Source: Persicaria tinctoria
Lineage: Eukaryota > Streptophyta > Magnoliopsida > Caryophyllales > Polygonaceae
Assembly (NCBI GenBank): GCA_037127255.1
Contig: JBANSL010000014.1
Location: 66,252,146-66,316,145 of the forward strand
Reading direction: 5' to 3'
Length of the DNA stretch: 64,000 nucleotides
Both the position numbers and the translations under genes were made by a program. Shown one piece after another: positions 59,501 through 64,000 of the stretch. A model generated the notes under the pieces. The model worked only from the letters and a program-made list of their open reading frames with translations. It did no database searches and was not told the origin of the DNA. Position 1 is the stretch's first letter, and each line of letters opens with the position of its first letter.

Positions 59501-61875
59501 AAAAGAGTATGCCTCGAAAGGAGCGATAGCCACTCGACTGAAAAGAAAGGTTTTGAACGAAGTGAAAAATTGGATTTTGGAAAGCAATTTGATAATAATC
59601 TAGAGTTTCTGCTTTATCTGATGATGCTTAACCGCTCGTCGAGCAGCTTTTCATTTTCTTTTTCTTCCGATGTAAACTGCGATTCTTCATTCATTGTAGC
59701 ATCTTGCTTGCTTTGCTCCACGCTGGCACAAGGGTTTTAAGAGAAGAGGGGAGTGTTTTTGTTTGCTTTAAGTTTCTGTCTTTTGCTTTTTCTTTCATTA
59801 CTCTAATAAGTAAGCAAGTTGACTCAGGTAGGGAGAGAATCTATTGAGCTCCAGGTTTGGCTTCGATAAAGTAAGATCCTCACGATCCGGCATTCATAAG
59901 GGCAGAACGATGTTTTCTAACTAAGCAGAGGAAGTTCTTTTAGCTTTAGAGGATTCAAAAAATAAATCCTGCATCTATTGGCGGATAGCACTACATACTT
60001 GCTTGGTTACGCGAGGGGTTTTTCTAGTAGAGTAGCAGCAATAGCAGTTGCCGCATAGAGGGGTTGACTGGTACAAGAATCGAATTCCTTGCTTACACTT
60101 TCTTTTTACTGGTTGGCTTACCCTGTATTTCAAGAGTGAATACCACAGTGAGGAATAGCGGTTCCTCTGTTTGTTTGGTCTAAAAACAATATTATTCATC
60201 ACCGCAACCACTCTCGCTTAGCTACCACTTGTCTTTGCTTGCTTACAACTCAAGCAAACCAGACTGAAGACAGTAGAGAAGGACTTTTTATTACGTTATC
60301 CAGAATGCGATGCCCCAAGGCAAGAAAGTCGCAATCGGCTTTCAATCCTATGATTTGACTCGAATAGCTAATGTCAGAGTAGCAGATATGGTTTTAGCGG
60401 CCCCGGATGCGGAATTGAAAGAACCATGCCTGATCTACGACCACCCTCCTCATCAACTCTTTGTCTTTCGAACCCACCTCGCCGAGCTTAACGCCCTGTA
60501 GACTTTTTTACGAAGGCCTAATTTGACAGGCCGCCCGGACGGCCGATTCATAAGGGTCTGGGCCTTAGTCGGCTGCCCTACTAGGTAAGGCAAGCGCTCA
60601 CCGATTTCTTTACGTCTTTTCGACCGTTGAAAAAGGGGGAATTTATTATCCAGCAGAGATGGCATCCATTAGCTTATTGTCGGCTCTCACTCTGGCTCAT
60701 CATCCAGAGGCGGGTTGCACGGTGAATCGAAGAGAGGATTGGCATGTAGCAGCCCGCACGTCGTTGAAGCCGAAATAAAGAAGTCGGAGCTCACTCTTAA
60801 GGGTTGGTCGGCTGGCTTGTCATCCCCTTTTTTGGGCTAGACGAGTGAATCTAGCCATAAAGACTTTATTCTTGCTTGCCTATCGTACCCGATACCTCCT
60901 TCAATCATCTCTATTCCACAGAGACAGCCGCTTTTTTGAGTAGAAGTCGGCCAGTCCGTAATCATAGAGAAGCTAAGCTTTCAAGCAAGGGAGGTATAGG
61001 CTGCAAAAGAGAAAGTCTTTCCAGTCCTACAGCTTCTCTAGCTTGAGCAGTCAGTAGTCTTTACCATTTTTTTTATACGCGTCAGCGAGAAAAGGTCAGC
61101 ATATAGACATTATCTTGATGGAAATTCCAACTGAGATGATTAATAATCTAGCTCGGGCTTCCTTAGTTTTCTTATTTAGTTATATGGACTAATCCATGGA
61201 TGAACGCTTAACGCCCCCTTAGCGGCCAGCTGCTTCAGATTCATCGAATTCCCTCTTTGGATCTTTGATAGAAGAAGTTGCTTACTCGGATTCATGCCCA
61301 TCAAGAGTAGAAGATTCAGCGCAAGTGCCAGAACTAATCTACGAAGAGGAGGCATGTGTAACCCTATTTGAAAGAGTAAGGGGCGTAGCGGGAGCAATTT
61401 CATAGCGACCTGAACACATACTTTTCTCGATTCCGTGCACGAGTAAATACCCGGAATTAAATGTCACCTTTTGCATTAGTCTTTCTCGATGGGATGAAGA
61501 CAAGGAACTGACAGATGCCAAGATCTTGACTTAGTTAGTAATAAAGGTATTCCACCCAATAGTCAAAGTGGAAGGGGGGAGATAAAGGATAGAAGAAGAA
61601 AGCTATATCCCCGACCTACGAAGTAGAGGAGTCAACCAAGGATTGGTTGGTCTTGCACAATAACGGATTCTAGCTATTCTTCTTCCATTTCAATAAGAGT
61701 TGGTGAGTGTGAGTGACTCTAAAATATCCCACTTCCAATCCCGGTTCAACAAAGAAGTCAATTAGCAAGACGGCCAGAAATCATCCCTCGCCTGATAACG
61801 GATGTTGACAACCAAATCTTTCTCATACCAGCTATCTTTCGCAAGGGCAAGACGAGGTTGAATTCTGAAAGCCAT
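59501..61875. other. mitochondrial-type non-coding DNA
   Basis: No assignable gene. A 63-codon frame (60310-60501 +) and others lack motifs. Confidence 0.4.
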
Positions 61876-61990
61876 GGAAGGGTGGTCGTAGATCACCGGG
61901 ACCGGATGGCTTCCAGGCTTTGTTCTTCCAACATTTTTGGAATATAGTGGGGGAGGACGTCACCAAAGCTGTAGCGGACTGAATCCTAAA
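61876..61990 (+). pseudogene. LINE reverse-transcriptase fragment (SPGPDGF motif)
   Basis: It translates to RSPGPDGFQALFFQHFW, then NIVGEDVTKAVAD, the conserved N-terminal RT block of plant LINEs. In an intact RT this precedes the FRPISLCN block found at 39105. Confidence 0.85.
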
Positions 61991-62279
61991 CTAGAAGATG
62001 CTAAAAGCAATCAATGCGACGCAACGTTTATTCTTTTTCTTCCTACCTAAAAGGGAGGGAGCAGTGGAGCCAAAGATGCCCCCAATAGAGGTAGGCACCT
62101 AAACCTTCGGAGCCGGTGAGAAGTGAGGCCTAAGATCCTCTCTCTCACTTAACGAAGCGCGCAAGCAATTTATCTTCTCTTTCTATTAGGGGTAGGAGTT
62201 ACTGAACAGCCACCCAGGCCGGGGGAATTGAAGGCTTAAGAAAATTCCCTTTAGCTCTACGGATGACTAACAAGGCAGG

Positions 62280-62625
62280 ATCCAAGTGGTCAGATCTGAT
62301 CGGGATGACGAGTCCTTTGGCAGGCACATTGAGGCAGGCAGAATGCCTGGGCTGTTTGCGGGATTCCTCGAAGGATGCGGCATAGTGGCGCAATATTCTA
62401 TTTTGGGTATGGCTAGCCAGAATGGCCTTGCTGATAGGAGGAATCGCACTCTCATTGACATATGGTAAGCAATTCACAACTTCCTCTCTTTCTCTGGGGG
62501 AAGGCCCTCAAGAAAGACTGCTATGTACATACTAAACAGGCTTCCGTTCCTTCGAAAGCAGTTCCTAAAACACCCTTTGAGATATGGACAGGAAGGAAAG
62601 CATGTTTAGCCTATTTTCTTGGGGT
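62280..62625 (+). pseudogene. Ty1/copia integrase fragment
   Basis: The first frame gives FLEGCGIVAQYSILGMASQN and GLADRRNRTLIDIW, the QNG..ERRNRTL region with the catalytic Glu position replaced by Asp (ADRRN). After a frameshift it continues FLWGKALKKDCY, VPSKAVPKTPFEIWTGRK. It is a clear Copia integrase C-terminal core, broken. Confidence 0.85.
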
Positions 62626-64000
62626 TATCAGGCAGAGACCGGGGTGGGTGAGATACTCGCTACTAAGGTTCTGAAAGAAGGCAGCTAAATCAGCAATAGA
62701 AGAGAACTCCAGATCTATGAATAGCCAACAAAGAGCCTAGCTCGATTACTGGAACTAAACAGCAAGCTGCCCCTACCTTACTTATCGAGAAGGAGTACTG
62801 GGACTGAGTAGACTTGTTGTAGTTCTCTTTCCCCTAGCAGCCTTTCCTGCTTTCCCGGTTGCAAGGTTTCGAGCTAACTACAGGATTTGCTTCCTAGCTA
62901 CTAATACTAATTAGTAGTAGGGAACTTCGAACTAAAGATTTGCTTTAGCTCTAGTTTCAACCCGTCCTGTCCACTCACCACTTATCACTATTTGAGATCT
63001 CTGAAGTGAATTCCAAATCAGTCTTTGTGGTTCCATTTCCCTTACGCTCGCTTTTGCTAATGCTACTAGGAAAGAATAGCTAGGAGACGATTACCTCTAA
63101 GTGCCGAAGTCCATAGCTTCTATGATCGCGAGCTGCGGCTTGCTTTGTTCGCATTTCCGTAACGGCCTTGTAAAAGCGTTCCAACTACATGTTTAGCCAA
63201 TCACAGCTTTGAAAGCCAATACCGTTGCGCGTACCCACTCGTCCCGTCTCGTCTAGTTCTTGCTCTCACTGCTCGCGTTGCGGATCCTCTCATTTTTATA
63301 AACGACACTTCTCTACTGCCAACTCGTTTCACTCCAGTTTACCGTAGCAACTACAACAAGCTGCCTAGCTCACTGGCTCGTATGACTAGCTCGCTTACTT
63401 TAACGCTCTAACAAGCCAACTCCGTTCCTAGTTTCGCTACCCTGCTTTAGCCTCCCCCCTCTAACGAGCAAGTAAGTAAACAAGTAGCTCTTCCGTGGGG
63501 CAGCCTCAATTTTCCACCTTCGGTTCATAACAAGCCTAGCACCTTCCGAGCCAGGATCGTTAGCAACTGGCTTGTTAAAGGGTCTTTCGTGGTCGTAGAT
63601 CAGGAAAGAGAGCTAGTACAGCACAGAGAAAGGGAGCTTGTTTTCGAGCAAGGTAGCGCAGTAGTTGCTTGTTAGCTGTTTCGACTTTGAGAGTGGTAAC
63701 TGGAGCTAGCTTTTTGTTCATTCTTTGCTAAAGAAATGGGGCTTTTATCACTACTTTTCCCAGTAAATGGGTGGAACATTAGGTTCCCTTTCTCGTTTTC
63801 AGGTTAGGAAATAGCTTAGGTTGAAAAGCAAGTCGATGGTGCCATAAGTCAAACGGGCGGGTGAGGCGAGAGTCCTTCACTGGAGAGAAGGGATCATCTC
63901 CAATCTAGTTGTAAGGTCTTGTTCCCTTATTAGTAGCCGAAGTGTAGGCCGGGTAATTCAGGATCAAACTTTTAACATGTGCATCGGAAGACTCGAACAT
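62626..64000. other. mitochondrial-type non-coding DNA
   Basis: No genes are recognisable; GCTAG/CTAGC-rich words are frequent. Confidence 0.4.

Larger units (their letters stand above)
34325..64000. other. mitochondrial-type DNA, probable large nuclear insertion (NUMT)
   Basis: From about 34.32 kb the texture becomes that of plant mitochondrial intergenic DNA: evenly mixed composition, abundant CTTTCTT/AAGAAAG tracts, only short ORFs, a degraded mitochondrial-type trnP, and small fragments of nuclear retroelements. No complete cox, nad, cob, atp, ccm, rps, rpl or rRNA gene is recognisable. The left boundary lies inside a MITE end; the right boundary is outside the window. Confidence 0.65.

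Noticed and set aside
34325..64000. Search for intact mitochondrial respiratory, ribosomal, ccm or rRNA genes and group II introns
   Set aside because: None recognised by eye in either strand; all long frames lack conserved motifs.
1..64000. CRISPR arrays, bacterial operons, phage genes
   Set aside because: No regularly spaced direct repeats and no prokaryotic gene organisation; the palindrome clusters are irregular and lie at transposon ends.

Overview
The window reads as flowering-plant (eudicot-like) DNA in two parts. Positions 1 to about 34,320 are ordinary nuclear DNA: an intron-containing housekeeping gene, transposon-derived genes, nested transposable elements and AT-rich filler. From about 34,325 to the end the base texture changes to plant mitochondrial intergenic DNA: GC near 42% by eye, dense pyrimidine/purine tracts, no introns with long ORFs, one decayed mitochondrial-type trnP, and scattered broken retroelement pieces. 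The simplest reading is a nuclear locus carrying a mitochondrial insertion (NUMT) of at least 29.7 kb. A chimeric assembly join at 34.32 kb is the main alternative.

Nuclear part, left to right. Two convergent transposon-type genes lie at 0.4-2.5 kb: a two-exon ORF with one nonsense codon, and a Myb/SANT-like gene. The one clear host gene is P5CR (pyrroline-5-carboxylate reductase, last step of proline synthesis), minus strand, 4042-8108. Its seven exons splice in silico to an uninterrupted 275-residue protein, although intron 1 carries a truncated antisense Ty1/copia element. Next come a CACTA-like non-autonomous element (8378-9941) and a 6.7-kb Mutator-like element (10073-16815) with a perfect 9-bp target duplication. 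That element hosts a Stowaway MITE (itself split by a tRNA-like SINE) and a Copia retrotransposon (itself split by a hAT element with a perfect 8-bp duplication).

From 16.8 to 34.3 kb there are a gypsy LTR, a decayed LINE, and a second CACTA-like element holding a 476-residue ORF with an internal 585-bp tandem duplication. Then follow a MULE whose transposase is fused to an OTU cysteine-protease domain and whose ends carry an 18-bp palindrome, a nearly intact LINE with three in-frame stops, and a Copia LTR with leader.

The mitochondrial-like part has no recognisable respiratory or ribosomal gene. It holds gypsy integrase, gypsy protease, copia integrase and LINE reverse-transcriptase fragments in scrambled order. 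About 39.7-42.7 kb looks nuclear in style: two divergent small coiled-coil ORFs, each with a TATA box. An unknown 194-codon ORF sits directly at the nuclear/mitochondrial junction.

All family assignments come from reading translations and repeats by eye; no database search was made.
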